In this document: piece after piece, positions 36,979-47,100 of the stretch
Position numbering within the stretch: the first letter of the stretch is position 1
Layout: each line of letters opens with the position of its first letter
Origin: Promethearchaeota archaeon
GTDB lineage: Archaea; Asgardarchaeota; Lokiarchaeia; Sigynarchaeales; SOKP01
Direction of reading: 5' to 3'
DNA length: 61,932 nucleotides
Assembly: GCA_004524515.1 (NCBI GenBank)
Contig: SDNV01000003.1
Coordinates: 1-61,932 of the forward strand
Position numbers and translations under genes: made by a program
The notes under the pieces: generated by a model
What the model was told of the DNA's origin: nothing
Seen by the model: the letters and a program-made list of their open reading frames with translations, nothing else
Database searches by the model: none

Positions 36979-37179
36979 TCAAGATATTATTTCAATTTGG
37001 AAGGCATTGCTTACATCCGAAACTTCAAAATATTGTTTTAGTTTTTCGTAAAATTTCAGTAATTTTTCAAACTTAGATATTAGCTCATTGTAATAGTCTT
37101 GATCTGCGTATTTATGTTTCTTAAGGCTTTTCGCCAATGCTAAATCTCTCTTATACTTCGCTATTTTTTTATCAAGCAA
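36979..37179 (-). CDS. Small helical protein upstream of the roadblock gene
   Basis: Sixty-six residues, predicted helix-turn-helix coiled coil with many Lys and Tyr (KKIAKYKRDLALAKSLKKHKYADQDYYNELISKFEKLL). The start is TTG 37179. It precedes the roadblock and GTPase genes on the same strand with a 45-base gap, so it is probably the first gene of that transcript. The function is unknown. Confidence 0.5.
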   Translation of the reverse strand: MLDKKIAKYKRDLALAKSLKKHKYADQDYYNELISKFEKLLKFYEKLKQYFEVSDVSNAFQIEIIS

Positions 37180-37267
37180 TTTTGTTTACCTTCCAATAAT
37201 TTTTTACTTTTTTTTCAAATTATTTCAATCTAACATTATTATGCAATATCTCATACTTAAATATTTC

Positions 37268-37277
37268 GCAACGTTGC
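37268..37277. promoter_or_regulatory. Palindrome GCAACGTTGC in a divergent promoter region
   Basis: This perfect 10-bp palindrome extends to TT-N-(core)-N-AA over 16 bases. It lies between the roadblock/GTPase transcript and the 120-residue membrane protein gene. It is one of the few GC-containing dyads in the AT-rich spacers and could bind a regulator. The 251-base spacer 37180-37430 holds no gene. Confidence 0.35.
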
Positions 37278-37430
37278 AAAAAAATGTTTTATGAAACAAA
37301 AACCTTATTTTAAAATTTTATTTATATTTCCTTGATATTTTCAAACCAACCTCCAAAACTGAAAAGAATATTATTTTATATTCTAATATTTTTATATCTA
37401 GTATCAAAAAAAAAAGGAAAAAGAAATTTT

Positions 37431-37793
37431 ATGGCGGAAAGAGAGCAATATAAATACGAATCTCTTATTAAAGTATTTGTGATATTAGGAGGGATTATAG
37501 GACTATTAACTCAAATCTTTGCCTTAGCGGGTATTTCAAGCGTTCTTACAGTTATTCCACATTGGTGGGGGGCTTCTATCATACTTATTTTAATAGTTGG
37601 GATAGTTATTTCAGTTTTAACAATTTTATGTGGTTTAAGAAAGGAAACAAAATCCGGGAATGAAATTGTTCCTTTTCATTGGATTTCATTTCTCATTTTA
37701 GCGATTTTACTAATCCTGTTTGGGGGCGGTATTATTGCCTGTGTGTTGCTTATTATTGCCTTTATTTTAGCTCTTATTGATGATCTTGTATAA
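37431..37793 (+). CDS. Small membrane protein with three to four helices
   Basis: ATG 37431 (MAEREQYKYES) is chosen because AAAGGAAAAAG precedes it; a longer frame from TTG 37332 would add an unlikely basic segment. The 120 residues hold helices at ~15-35, ~45-68 and ~85-115, the last very hydrophobic. The architecture resembles small DUF-type membrane proteins of archaea, with no motif I can name. Confidence 0.6.
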   Translation: MAEREQYKYESLIKVFVILGGIIGLLTQIFALAGISSVLTVIPHWWGASIILILIVGIVISVLTILCGLRKETKSGNEIVPFHWISFLILAILLILFGGGIIACVLLIIAFILALIDDLV

Positions 37794-37838
37794 AAATATA
37801 AAATTTTTAAATTTCTTAATTTTTTTAAACTCTATCTT

Positions 37839-38708
37839 CTAAACTTTTACATTGTTCAAAAAATAAGTGATAATTTGTTCAGGAATGTTAATATCAGTGA
37901 CTTTTTGTAATGCCATGAATCCCGGAATTGAGTTAACTTCTATAACATAATATCCCTTTTTACTTTCCAAAATATCAACACCAGCAATTTCGGTCTTAGT
38001 GACTTTTGCTGATTTTATTGCTAACTCCTTTAATTCTTTGGTGAGTTCTAATGGTTTTACTTCGGCTCCCGCGTAAACATTTGTTTTCCAATTATCGCTT
38101 ACTCTGTACATCCCCGCAATAGCTTTATCTCCAATCACGAATATCCTTATATCCCGGTTATAATGTTCAATAAATTCCTGTAAATAGAAAACTTCATTTA
38201 AATGCCCTAAACTAATTATAACATTTTCAGCAAATCCTTGATCACTTAAGCGTGATATCCCAATTCCTTTGGAGCCAAATAAGGGTTTTATAATTACATC
38301 CCCCCCGAGTTCTTTATACATCTTCAAAGCATCATGAGGATCTTCACATATTATAGTTTTAGGTGTTGGAATATTATGTTTTTCTAAAAAAACGGAAGTT
38401 AAGAATTTGTCACTTGCGATTTCTAAGGATTCTCTTGAGTTTATTAACCTAATTCCGTATTCTTCAATCGCTCTTAAGATATCCAGTCTAAAAAATATTT
38501 TTTGCGTTACGTTTGCTCCAAATCCTCTTACAAGCATTCTTCTTGGTTCAAGATCAATAAAGCGCTCTTCAAATTTATTAATGTTTACTTTAACTTTAAT
38601 TGTTGAAGGAATAAAATAATGAACCTCATAACCCCTTTTATTAAATTCTTCCGTTAATAGTTTAACTTCCGGGTCATCTGGGTTGGGAGTAATAATCATG
38701 GATTGCAT
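37839..38708 (-). CDS. RimK/LysX-type ATP-grasp ligase
   Basis: Residues ~100-280 are an ATP-grasp domain: DVIIKPLFGSKGIGISRL (ATP-binding loop), YLQEFIEHYNRDIRIFVIGDKAIAGMYR and GVDILESKKGYYVIEVNSIPGF (metal-binding Glu and Asn). Members attach amino acids, often glutamate, to a carboxyl group: RimK on ribosomal protein S6, MptN on tetrahydromethanopterin, LysX in lysine synthesis. I cannot tell which. It is 289 residues and complete. Confidence 0.82.
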   Translation of the reverse strand: MQSMIITPNPDDPEVKLLTEEFNKRGYEVHYFIPSTIKVKVNINKFEERFIDLEPRRMLVRGFGANVTQKIFFRLDILRAIEEYGIRLINSRESLEIASDKFLTSVFLEKHNIPTPKTIICEDPHDALKMYKELGGDVIIKPLFGSKGIGISRLSDQGFAENVIISLGHLNEVFYLQEFIEHYNRDIRIFVIGDKAIAGMYRVSDNWKTNVYAGAEVKPLELTKELKELAIKSAKVTKTEIAGVDILESKKGYYVIEVNSIPGFMALQKVTDINIPEQIITYFLNNVKV

Positions 38709-38804
38709 TTTTTATAACCTCTTGAAAAAATTACTTAATTCGTGTAGGATCAATATTTATAAATAGAATTAATATAAATATATTTAATTTCTATTAAAAC
38801 ATAT

Positions 38805-39425
38805 ATGAACTCAATGGAAGGGAAAGAAAAGGAGAAAGAAGTTCAAAAGCTTAGTAAAATTTTAAGTGTAATTCAAAATCTTTATTATAAAAAAAAAGAA
38901 CAGTTGGATGAGTTACAACAAGAAATCTCCGAATTAAAAGAAGTATTAAATCATCTTAATTCTATAGTTTCTAATAAATCGTTCCATAGCGCGGATGAAA
39001 TATATCATAAAGCATTAAATATAGCAGGAAAGGATGATATTCCGATAGAAAATTATTTTCAAGAAGAAATCCCGACTGAGACATCTAAGGGAACAAAAAT
39101 TAAGAGAAAAATATTTTCCAAAGATGATCAAGACCTTCTATGTGTCCTCAATTTTATTGATTTTAATCAGATAGAAATTAAATTTATCGATCCAGAATCC
39201 AGAAATATTAGAGAGGAATCTGAGGACTTTATCAATATATTTTTAAAAGGAGCATTAATTCCAATAAAGGAAAACCATCCAGAATTGAAATTGAATTATA
39301 TTGAATTTAAAAACTCAGATATAATCGAGAAGATACAGATTACTAATATAACATCGATTAATGACTATGATTTAATTACTGATAAAATAAGAGAATTACT
39401 TTTGGTAATCAAATCTAAGAATTAA
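38805..39425 (+). CDS. Protein with N-terminal coiled coil and unassigned C-terminal domain
   Basis: Residues ~5-60 form a heptad-like coiled coil (KLSKILSVIQNLYYKKKEQL and on). Residues ~105-206 alternate strands and helices (DLLCVLNFIDFNQIEIKFID, LKLNYIEFKNSDII), like a small alpha/beta binding domain. The combination recalls scaffold or adaptor proteins. It lies upstream of the GTPase gene pair on the same strand with a spacer of about 130 bases, so a joint role is possible. Confidence 0.55.
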   Translation: MNSMEGKEKEKEVQKLSKILSVIQNLYYKKKEQLDELQQEISELKEVLNHLNSIVSNKSFHSADEIYHKALNIAGKDDIPIENYFQEEIPTETSKGTKIKRKIFSKDDQDLLCVLNFIDFNQIEIKFIDPESRNIREESEDFINIFLKGALIPIKENHPELKLNYIEFKNSDIIEKIQITNITSINDYDLITDKIRELLLVIKSKN

Positions 39426-39557
39426 AATGAAAATGTACTTATTCTAAACAGAAGCAAAAAAATATATTGAGATATTATTTTGTTTTATTAAAAACATAAA
39501 AAATTAATACTTTCATCCATATAAAAATTTATAAGAATATTTGGAGTGTAGTTAATA

Positions 39558-40370
39558 TTGGCGAAAAAGAAAAAATCCTGGCTGCAAATGCCACAAGTAC
39601 ATTCTAAATTTAAGGATGATGCTTTAGAGGATATTTTAATTAATAAAGCAATTCAGCTTTTATCCCCTGGTGAAAAAGGGGATCCTCCCTCTTTTATCTT
39701 TTTAACGGGTGCCTTTTTCGATGTAAAAGGCTATGTTTACAGTGCATTACGGTCTTGGAAAGGAGCAGTGAAACCTACAGAGAAGTCGGGGAGACAGCCT
39801 CTCTTAGAGGCTACTTTTGCATCATTATCTGTATATTTAAGTTCATTATTGTCTCTTCAGGCAGATTTTTATTTTGCTTACGATGAGATAAAAGAACTCT
39901 TACTGGCAAATAAAAGAGAAGATCTCTGGACAATTGTAGAAGAAAAATTACCGTTCATATCATTGCCTCCAAAGGAAATGTACGGGAGTCAAGTTTCACC
40001 TATATCTCCGTATTTTGTCATCCAACAAGATGAAGAATTGACATTAGGTGAGATATATCCTTCAGTTTATCTTTCAGAAATAATTACAAATATAAAATCC
40101 AGATTTTTTGTATTTTTTCAGTATGAAGGATATTCTGCATTCGGATTCTTCAACTCATTACCTCCCCGAAAGAATTTTGGGTTTGAGTCTAAAGCAAAAG
40201 AATTTACTGGAGACGCTAAACCAGAAAATATATTAAAATATGTCAAAGGAGCCAAGAATCTTAAGGAAGTGATGATAGGATTTATCAACAGTCATAATAA
40301 CGCTTACTTAGAACAATATCTCATAGAAGACTATGAGTTATTATTAAATAAATTACTGGAGGGAACTTAA
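39558..40370 (+). CDS. Unknown protein co-encoded with a small GTPase
   Basis: The 270-residue protein has no motif I recognise. It has a basic start (MAKKKKSW), a mixed alpha/beta body and long amphipathic helices (ATFASLSVYLSSLLSLQADF, DYELLLNKLLEG). The GTPase ATG follows its stop after one base, so translation is coupled and a complex with the GTPase is likely, for example as effector, GAP or exchange factor. The start is TTG 39558; GGAG lies 13 bases upstream, so the exact start is uncertain. Confidence 0.55.
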   Translation: MAKKKKSWLQMPQVHSKFKDDALEDILINKAIQLLSPGEKGDPPSFIFLTGAFFDVKGYVYSALRSWKGAVKPTEKSGRQPLLEATFASLSVYLSSLLSLQADFYFAYDEIKELLLANKREDLWTIVEEKLPFISLPPKEMYGSQVSPISPYFVIQQDEELTLGEIYPSVYLSEIITNIKSRFFVFFQYEGYSAFGFFNSLPPRKNFGFESKAKEFTGDAKPENILKYVKGAKNLKEVMIGFINSHNNAYLEQYLIEDYELLLNKLLEGT

Positions 40371-40371
40371 A

Positions 40372-41016
40372 ATGGTGAATATAGGATTATTAGGGGATAT
40401 CAGTGTAGGGAAAACTTCAATCTTACGATTATTTGTCCGATATTTAAATAAAGGAGATATTGAAAAAGTTGAGGGAGGGAAAAAATGTACGGTTGTAAAG
40501 ACTGATTTTAGCGGAGAAGCCACTATTCCCGGAGGAGAAAAAGAAGATAAACTTAATCAAAAAGAAACCAAAACTATCCACCCTAATAGAGTTGTCTTTA
40601 GAGAGGATGATACAAATAAAGCTCACACCATTTTTGCCCCTGGGGGTGATCGCCAAAGAGCAGTTGTAAAAATGGGGATTATAACAATCTCCCGAATAGC
40701 TACACAAATTATTGCGGTTTTCTCCTGCGATCGCGATATTTCTGCACAATTTGATTTTTTCAATGACGTTCGGTTCTTTCCAGATAAAATCTATGCGTGT
40801 ATAAATAAAATTGATCTAATAGAAGGGAATAAAACCCAAAGACAAAAGAAGCTAGAAGAAGTTAAAAAAAAAATAGAGAATTTTTTCAAAGAACGAAAAA
40901 TAGGAATAAATGACTTTTTCATTACATGCGGAGAAACCGTCGAAGGGTTTGAAGATATTGAATCATATAATAACCAAGTAGCAGAAATGATTTTAAAAAT
41001 TACCACCGCAAGTTAA
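40372..41016 (+). CDS. Small GTPase, diverged Arf/MglA-like
   Basis: G1 is GDISVGKT (8-15), the G3 region FAPGGDRQRA (88-97) has Pro-Gly-Gly where Arf/MglA have DxxGQ, and G4 is NKID (145-148). An acidic/basic insert (~28-75) separates G1 and G3. The G3 change places it nearer the MglA-type proteins with PG-Q motifs. It is the second gene of a two-gene operon. Hydrolysis may depend on a partner, since no Gln is at the usual place. A T-rich tract follows its stop. Confidence 0.75.
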   Translation: MVNIGLLGDISVGKTSILRLFVRYLNKGDIEKVEGGKKCTVVKTDFSGEATIPGGEKEDKLNQKETKTIHPNRVVFREDDTNKAHTIFAPGGDRQRAVVKMGIITISRIATQIIAVFSCDRDISAQFDFFNDVRFFPDKIYACINKIDLIEGNKTQRQKKLEEVKKKIENFFKERKIGINDFFITCGETVEGFEDIESYNNQVAEMILKITTAS

Positions 41017-41020
41017 CTAC

Positions 41021-41034
41021 TTTTATTTTTTTTT
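41021..41034 (+). terminator. T-rich terminator candidate after the GTPase operon
   Basis: Thirteen of fourteen bases are T, starting five bases after the stop codon, and an A run follows so that a weak hairpin is also possible. This fits U-tract termination in archaea. Confidence 0.4.
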
Positions 41035-41125
41035 AAAAAAAGAATCTAAGAATTTTTATTACCAGACATTATATTAAAAAAATTAAATATTATTACTTCA
41101 ACCAAATGATTTTGGATTATAATTC

Positions 41126-42850
41126 TTACATTTCAAGATTATAAAATGCTGATTGAAGTAATCTAGTTATTTCGTGAGTCTCATACTTAACAATTACGTC
41201 TATCACAGCAGGTTTGTTTGAATTCTTAGCACGCTCCAATGCTGGTTTAATATCATTTGGTTTGGTGACTCTCTCTCCATAACATCCAAATCCTTCAGCA
41301 CAGGCAGCATAATTGAATCCAGAAAAATCTACGTCGATGTAATGCTTTTTCTTAGAAAATTTCTGAAAAGATTTCATGGATCCCCACGCGTTGTTATTTG
41401 AAACTACATATATCAAGTTTTTTAAACCTAATCTAACTGCAGTTTCTAAATCCTGAACGTTGAACATAAAAGCCCCGTCGCCCGCGATAGCAATTACCTG
41501 TTTTTCTGGTTTAGCTAATTTTGCTCCTAATCCATAAGGTATAGTGACTCCTAAGTGGCCCATACAAGCTGAGATAAGAGTTGACAAAGGGGGTCTTGGT
41601 TTGTGAAGGTTAATTTGTTCTAAGGTAAAAGCTTCAATCTCTCCGCCATCGGCTATAAGTATGGCGTCTTCGTCCATAAATTCAAACACTTGACTTACTA
41701 AAAATCTTGAATTAATTGGTTCACTCGCTTTAGATGCCTTACTTATGATACTTGTGATACTGTTCTTTTTGGCTAAAATAAGTTTATCGAGCCATTGCCT
41801 ATTTTCAACCTGTTTAATATTTTTAGCGTTTTTAACTATTTTTTCTAGGAATTTTTTACAATCACCGACAATTCCTAAGGTTATAGGCTTATTACGGCCG
41901 ATCATCGATGGATCAATATCTACTTGAATTAATTTCTGTGAATTTTTCCAATAAGGCTCCATACCATGGCCCATTACAAATGTAAATCGACAACCAAGAG
42001 CTAAAACGACGTCGGCTCTTCTTGCTGCTTGTAAAACAACATCATTACCCATTGACGATCCAATTAAACATTTAGATTCATTTGAAATCGTTCCTATGCC
42101 CATAAAAGTTGTTATCACAGGAATTTGTAAATATTCTGCGAGTTCTTTCAATTCATTCCACGCCTCAGCTCTTGCTACTCCGCCACCCGACACTATTAAT
42201 GGTCTTTTAGCTTTTAGCAACAAATCTAAAGATTTTATGATTAAGTTATCATCAATACTAGGATTAAAAATTGCTCTGTATCCCTCAGGTTGGACAATTG
42301 GTATGTCTTTTTCTTCAACGTTGGATAAAAACGCATCTTCGTAGATTTCTAACAAGACAGGACCAGGTCGATTTCCCACAGCCTCTCTAAAAGCTTTTTG
42401 AACAGCATATGGAATTTCTTCTATTTTTCGAACGGTCTTTTGGTATTTGGTAATTGGTTTAAACATTGTTATTTGGTCGAGGTTTCCTTGCAAAGTAAAC
42501 GAATCCGCATACTTACTGTTTACTTGTGGAACGAGAACCACAAGGGGGATATTATCACTCCACGCAGTCCCGACCCCGGGAACTAAATGCAGTGCTCCGG
42601 GTCCAACTGTACCGAAACAGACTCCCGGTTTGTTGGTCACTCTCGCGTATGCATCTGCAGCGTGAGCGGCGGCTTGTTCGTGACGAAATAAAACCGTGTT
42701 AATACCATTTTCCCGGCCCCATCGATACACAGCATCGTATACATTTAGTAATTGTCCGCCGGGAATGCCAAACATATATTCTATGCCTTCTTGGAGAAAG
42801 CACTTAATTAAAACATCTCCACCATTAATTAATTTTTTTTTTTGCTCCAA
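41126..42850 (-). CDS. Thiamine-pyrophosphate enzyme, acetolactate-synthase-like
   Basis: The catalytic Glu is in FRHEQAAAHAADAYAR, and the TPP/Mg motif is GDGAFMFNVQDLETA ending in NN. The three-domain layout over 574 residues is that of acetolactate synthase and oxalyl-CoA decarboxylase. No regulatory subunit (IlvN) or other branched-chain gene is adjacent, so anabolic acetolactate synthesis is not proven. The start is TTG 42850, supported by AAGGTG about 7 bases upstream. Confidence 0.8.
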   Translation of the reverse strand: MEQKKKLINGGDVLIKCFLQEGIEYMFGIPGGQLLNVYDAVYRWGRENGINTVLFRHEQAAAHAADAYARVTNKPGVCFGTVGPGALHLVPGVGTAWSDNIPLVVLVPQVNSKYADSFTLQGNLDQITMFKPITKYQKTVRKIEEIPYAVQKAFREAVGNRPGPVLLEIYEDAFLSNVEEKDIPIVQPEGYRAIFNPSIDDNLIIKSLDLLLKAKRPLIVSGGGVARAEAWNELKELAEYLQIPVITTFMGIGTISNESKCLIGSSMGNDVVLQAARRADVVLALGCRFTFVMGHGMEPYWKNSQKLIQVDIDPSMIGRNKPITLGIVGDCKKFLEKIVKNAKNIKQVENRQWLDKLILAKKNSITSIISKASKASEPINSRFLVSQVFEFMDEDAILIADGGEIEAFTLEQINLHKPRPPLSTLISACMGHLGVTIPYGLGAKLAKPEKQVIAIAGDGAFMFNVQDLETAVRLGLKNLIYVVSNNNAWGSMKSFQKFSKKKHYIDVDFSGFNYAACAEGFGCYGERVTKPNDIKPALERAKNSNKPAVIDVIVKYETHEITRLLQSAFYNLEM

Positions 42851-42934
42851 AAATTACACCTTTCAAATATGAACTTGAAACTTTAATATGTTTTCTATTA
42901 GGTGTTAGGTGGTATAAATACGTTTTGAAAATTT

Positions 42935-43471
42935 TCATATTTTAGTTTTAAGAGCTAATTTTACAAAGAGTTTTTCTAGGTCGAGGAGATATCCTATTAA
43001 GGGAGTAAGGTGTACTTCATTTCGGTCCTTATCTATTTTTACATAACCTTTTTGTTCTAAATCTTTTAAATCCTCAAGAACATATTTTTTTTTCCTAATT
43101 TTTTCAATTTCAGAAACTAATGATATTCCCTCAGGATTATTAAGACAAACTACTAAAGTACAGAAAAGCGTAGCAGCTAACCTTGGTTTGTTGTCAAACG
43201 GATTTGCTGAAATAATATCACTTACCTCTGAATCATAAGATATAAACCAATGTGAGTTTATAGGATTATATCTTATCTGAAGTCCTAGCGGCTCAATATA
43301 ATTAGATAGATTAGTGATTAAATTTTGGAAATACCCACTTTTATTTTTATTTTTAACATTTAGAGTATGAAGGATTTCACTCTTAGTAGCTCCTATTTGG
43401 TGTGGATTATTTTTATTGCTTAACATATGCATTAGGATTGATATCTCATTCATTTTTTTTCCTTTCCTCAT
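42935..43471 (-). CDS. scpB: ScpB-like winged-helix subunit of the SMC complex
   Basis: The 178-residue protein has two winged-helix-like halves. The second (PRLAATLFCTLVVCLNN...LEDLKDLEQKGYVKID) resembles the ScpB/kite core. It is the last gene of the order AAA-like, smc, scpA, scpB. Its start lies 14 bases after the scpA stop. Identity rests as much on context as on sequence, because archaeal ScpB proteins are poorly conserved. Confidence 0.6.
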   Translation of the reverse strand: MRKGKKMNEISILMHMLSNKNNPHQIGATKSEILHTLNVKNKNKSGYFQNLITNLSNYIEPLGLQIRYNPINSHWFISYDSEVSDIISANPFDNKPRLAATLFCTLVVCLNNPEGISLVSEIEKIRKKKYVLEDLKDLEQKGYVKIDKDRNEVHLTPLIGYLLDLEKLFVKLALKTKI

Positions 43472-43485
43472 TATTATGAGTGTAT

Positions 43486-44136
43486 TTATACGTAAATTAT
43501 ATTAGTTTCTTTTAAATATTTGAGTTTGCCTAATTGAAGCAAATGCAAAAGGTAAACAAAATTTTCATAAATAATTTCTTGGTTTGTATAATCCTCAAAT
43601 ATATATTCTAATAAACAAGGGAGTCTTTCCCGGATAGTATCAAAAAATTTCATCATTTTTTCAGTAAATTTATGTTTTGGTATTTCTAATAAAAATTTCT
43701 CCTTGATTTTAGCTTTATGTAAATGTTCGATTGTTATTGACCCCTCTCTATCAATTCCTAACCTTTTTTGACTCAATTCTAAAAAGTCTAATGAGATTGT
43801 ATCAATTGTGAAAATTTTTCTCCAGCATTCATTCAATAGATCAAACAATTCTAAATCAGAAGGATTTGAATTTAGATAGGTGATAAATTGTTTTTCGGAT
43901 TCTAAGGAGCTAAGCATCGACTTTAATTCGTCAAATTTTTGATTAAGGAGGACACAGGCATTTTTGTAAGTTAAAGAACTTTTTTCAAGATTTTGGACTG
44001 TTAAAGCGTCTTTTAATTCATCAAATAAGGTGACTAATTCCAGATCCAACAATTTAATCTCACCCGAGAGAATTTTTTTTTGAACTTCTTGAATCTTTTT
44101 ATTTAACTCTTCAGTTATATCATTAACTATCATCAA
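43486..44136 (-). CDS. scpA: ScpA-like kleisin
   Basis: The N-terminal IQEVQKKILSGEIKLLDLELVTLFDEL fits the kleisin helix that binds the SMC neck, and the C-terminal winged helix (FVYLLHLLQLGKLKYLKETNIIYV) matches ScpA, where it binds the SMC head. It directly abuts smc with no spacer. The length (216) is normal. It bridges the two SMC heads to close the ring. Confidence 0.75.
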   Translation of the reverse strand: MMIVNDITEELNKKIQEVQKKILSGEIKLLDLELVTLFDELKDALTVQNLEKSSLTYKNACVLLNQKFDELKSMLSSLESEKQFITYLNSNPSDLELFDLLNECWRKIFTIDTISLDFLELSQKRLGIDREGSITIEHLHKAKIKEKFLLEIPKHKFTEKMMKFFDTIRERLPCLLEYIFEDYTNQEIIYENFVYLLHLLQLGKLKYLKETNIIYV

Positions 44137-47100
44137 TCAATCCTTTTTAATTACTTTTGGTTTAAATATTGTAGAAACTTCGTCTTTACCTGTCCTTGCA
44201 ACTCCTATCAGCTTTTCTGCTAAAAGATATAAAACATTCGAGGATTTTGGTAAAAAAAGGATCATCTGTATATTAGGATTTTCTTTTAAAGTGGATTTTA
44301 TCATTTGGTAAGCTACTTCTGAGTTCTTATCATCGAGGAACATGGCAGCTTCATCCAACATACAAAGCGGGGAAGGTTTTAATTCTTGGAGAGACAATAT
44401 CAGGCAAATAGATATCATAGAAACTTGACCCCCACTTAACGCGCTGCAGGATCTTAGATGACTTTTTGAAAGCGCTGCCTTTATTTCAACCCCTAAATTT
44501 TCAAAATCACCTATTAATTCTAAAGAACAATATGCCTTAATCTCAGAATTTCTGAATTTCCTATTAATTTTCGATTTTAAATCATTTAATACATTTTCAA
44601 ATTTGTTATAGTACGTCTCTTCCATTTTATCCTCGGTTTTCATAGCAGCTTTAATATCTGCTTCTATATCTTTCTGATTTTTAGCTATTTCCTTTAAACC
44701 CGTTAGAAGTTGATCACGTTCAATTAAAAGTGAATCATCCACATCTAAGAATTTCATCAAGTCTTTATCAACTTTTAACATATCCTGTTGAATTTCTTCA
44801 ATAGGGCGGATTTTGATTTTATTTTCTGAAATTAAAGGCCCAATCTGGGAATTTATCCGCTCCAAATCTTCCTTTTTACCCTCTAATTTTTGCCGAATAT
44901 AATTTAAATTGACATTCTCTTGTTCCAATTGAACATTTATCTGAATAATTTGGATATCTAATTCTTTTTTACTTTCTTGGATTTGAATTTTTTTTTCATT
45001 GAATTCTAAAATTCTGCTATCTAATTGGGATATCTTAGTTTCCACTTTTCCCAATTCATTATAAACAACGTACGCATCTTTATGTCTCTTCTTTAAATCT
45101 TCATTCTTTTCCTCAAATTGCTGATTTAAAAGCGAGACGGTCTGATTTTGGGAATTTTGTTTAATTTCCACTTCTTTTAAAATTTTCTGATTTTCTTTTA
45201 ATTTTCCGCTCCAATTTTTCTTCTCATTAGTATAAATTGTAAGTTCATTTGGAATTTCCTTAATACGTTCATTCCATTTAAAAAAATGCGGATCTGTTTT
45301 GGATTGAATTTCTTTGATTTTAACATTCAAATCCTTAATATCAGTTGAGATATTAGAATTTTCTTTTTCTAAAATCGCCCGTTGCTCATAAAGATCATTC
45401 TTTTTTGCTGTTAATCTTTGTTTCTGATTAAAAATATAAGATAAATCATGATATGTTTCTTTTTTTTTTAACAGATCCCGTTCTTGCTCGTCTAATTTGG
45501 ATAATCGGACTTCGAAATTTAGTATTTGTTCATTAAGACTTTTAATTTCAGAATCTAAAATATTCGCTTGTTCTTTTTGAGTACCCGCACTTAAGAGACC
45601 TTTTAATGATTTTATGTGAGGAGTTTCATATACATATCTATAGGAAATTATTTGCTCTCCTTTTAAAGTAACACATTTCCCTTTAAAATTATTATTATTA
45701 TAAAGATTCACACCACTATGATAATCCTTAACCACAATGCAATTCTTTATTTTGGAATAAATAACTTTTTTAATATCCTGATCATTGCCAATAATATTTA
45801 TTAATTCTACTAAATAACCAATAACGCCTTCGGCTGAGATTTCAGGATATTTTGTAATATTAACATTTCTGGGAACATATATGTTACAATAGGTATTATA
45901 ATTTTCTCTTAACCTTTTTAATAAAGTCATAGTTTCCCAATTTTCTGCAATAAAACTATATAATAATCTTTCTCCTAAAACTGATTCAATAGCATAGCTT
46001 AAGTGATCATCATATTTTAAATATTCAATGATAGGTCCTTTTACTTTTAAATCCCGCTTTTTTATCTCATCTTTAAGGATTTCAATATTTGATCTCTGAG
46101 GATAAATCACTCTCCTTTTCCGTAAAGCTTCTTGGAGTAATTTTAAATTATTTAATTTTTTAAATCTTTCTCTTTCTAATTGCTCCTTCTTAGTATTAAT
46201 GGAATATTGTGCAGAATTTGTTTTCATTAATTCTGAATCTAGTTGTTTTAATAGACTTTTTGTAGGATTTTCTAAAAACCATTTATTTTTATCAAGTTTA
46301 TGCTCTATATCTTTAAAACTCTGGAATATTTGGTTAATCTCATCATTAATAGCATTTATTTCAATTTTGTTATCCTGAATATTTTTCTGTTTCTCGTCTT
46401 TTTCCCGGATTATTTGATTATAATGATCAACAAATTCACTATTAAGCTTAATTTTCTCTAATAATTGTGTTTGTTCTTTAATGAGATTCTCGATATTTAA
46501 CTCGATATCGTCCAACTTGTCTTTAATTAATTGAATTTCATGGTCAAGACTTTTTTTTTGATTGGTATGGTTCTCTAAAATTTTTTTTTCCTTACTGATT
46601 TGTTGCGATAAATTATCAAGATCCTGTTTAATTGTAATTTCTTCCTGATGCCATTTTTGTATTTTTGCGATTAAGTCTGTTCTTTTTTGCTTATTTTTTC
46701 CTAAGTTTTCTTGAGCACGATTGATGTCTTTATCTGTCTTGGAGAGTAATATTTCGAATTTTTTAACTTCTTTATCGATTTCATCTTTCTTAGACTTAAT
46801 TTCATCAATTTCTACTTTTAATTTGGAAAAATCTCTCTCTAAATATTTAATTTCTTCTTTTAATTTCTTTCGATTAGCCCAAAGCAATTCATCCTCATAA
46901 TTGCGTTTAATTTCCACTAATTTGTGTTTTTCTTCTAATCGTTCAAGCTTGGGTTGTAAAAGATCCAGACTAATATTTAAAACATTTTTCTTACTTCTGA
47001 GCGATTTTAATTCCGTGTTTAAATTAAAAACGTTATGTTTTTGCTGTAAGATTTCATCTCGTAATCCTTTTAATCCTATACCTTCTTCAAGAAAATTGCA

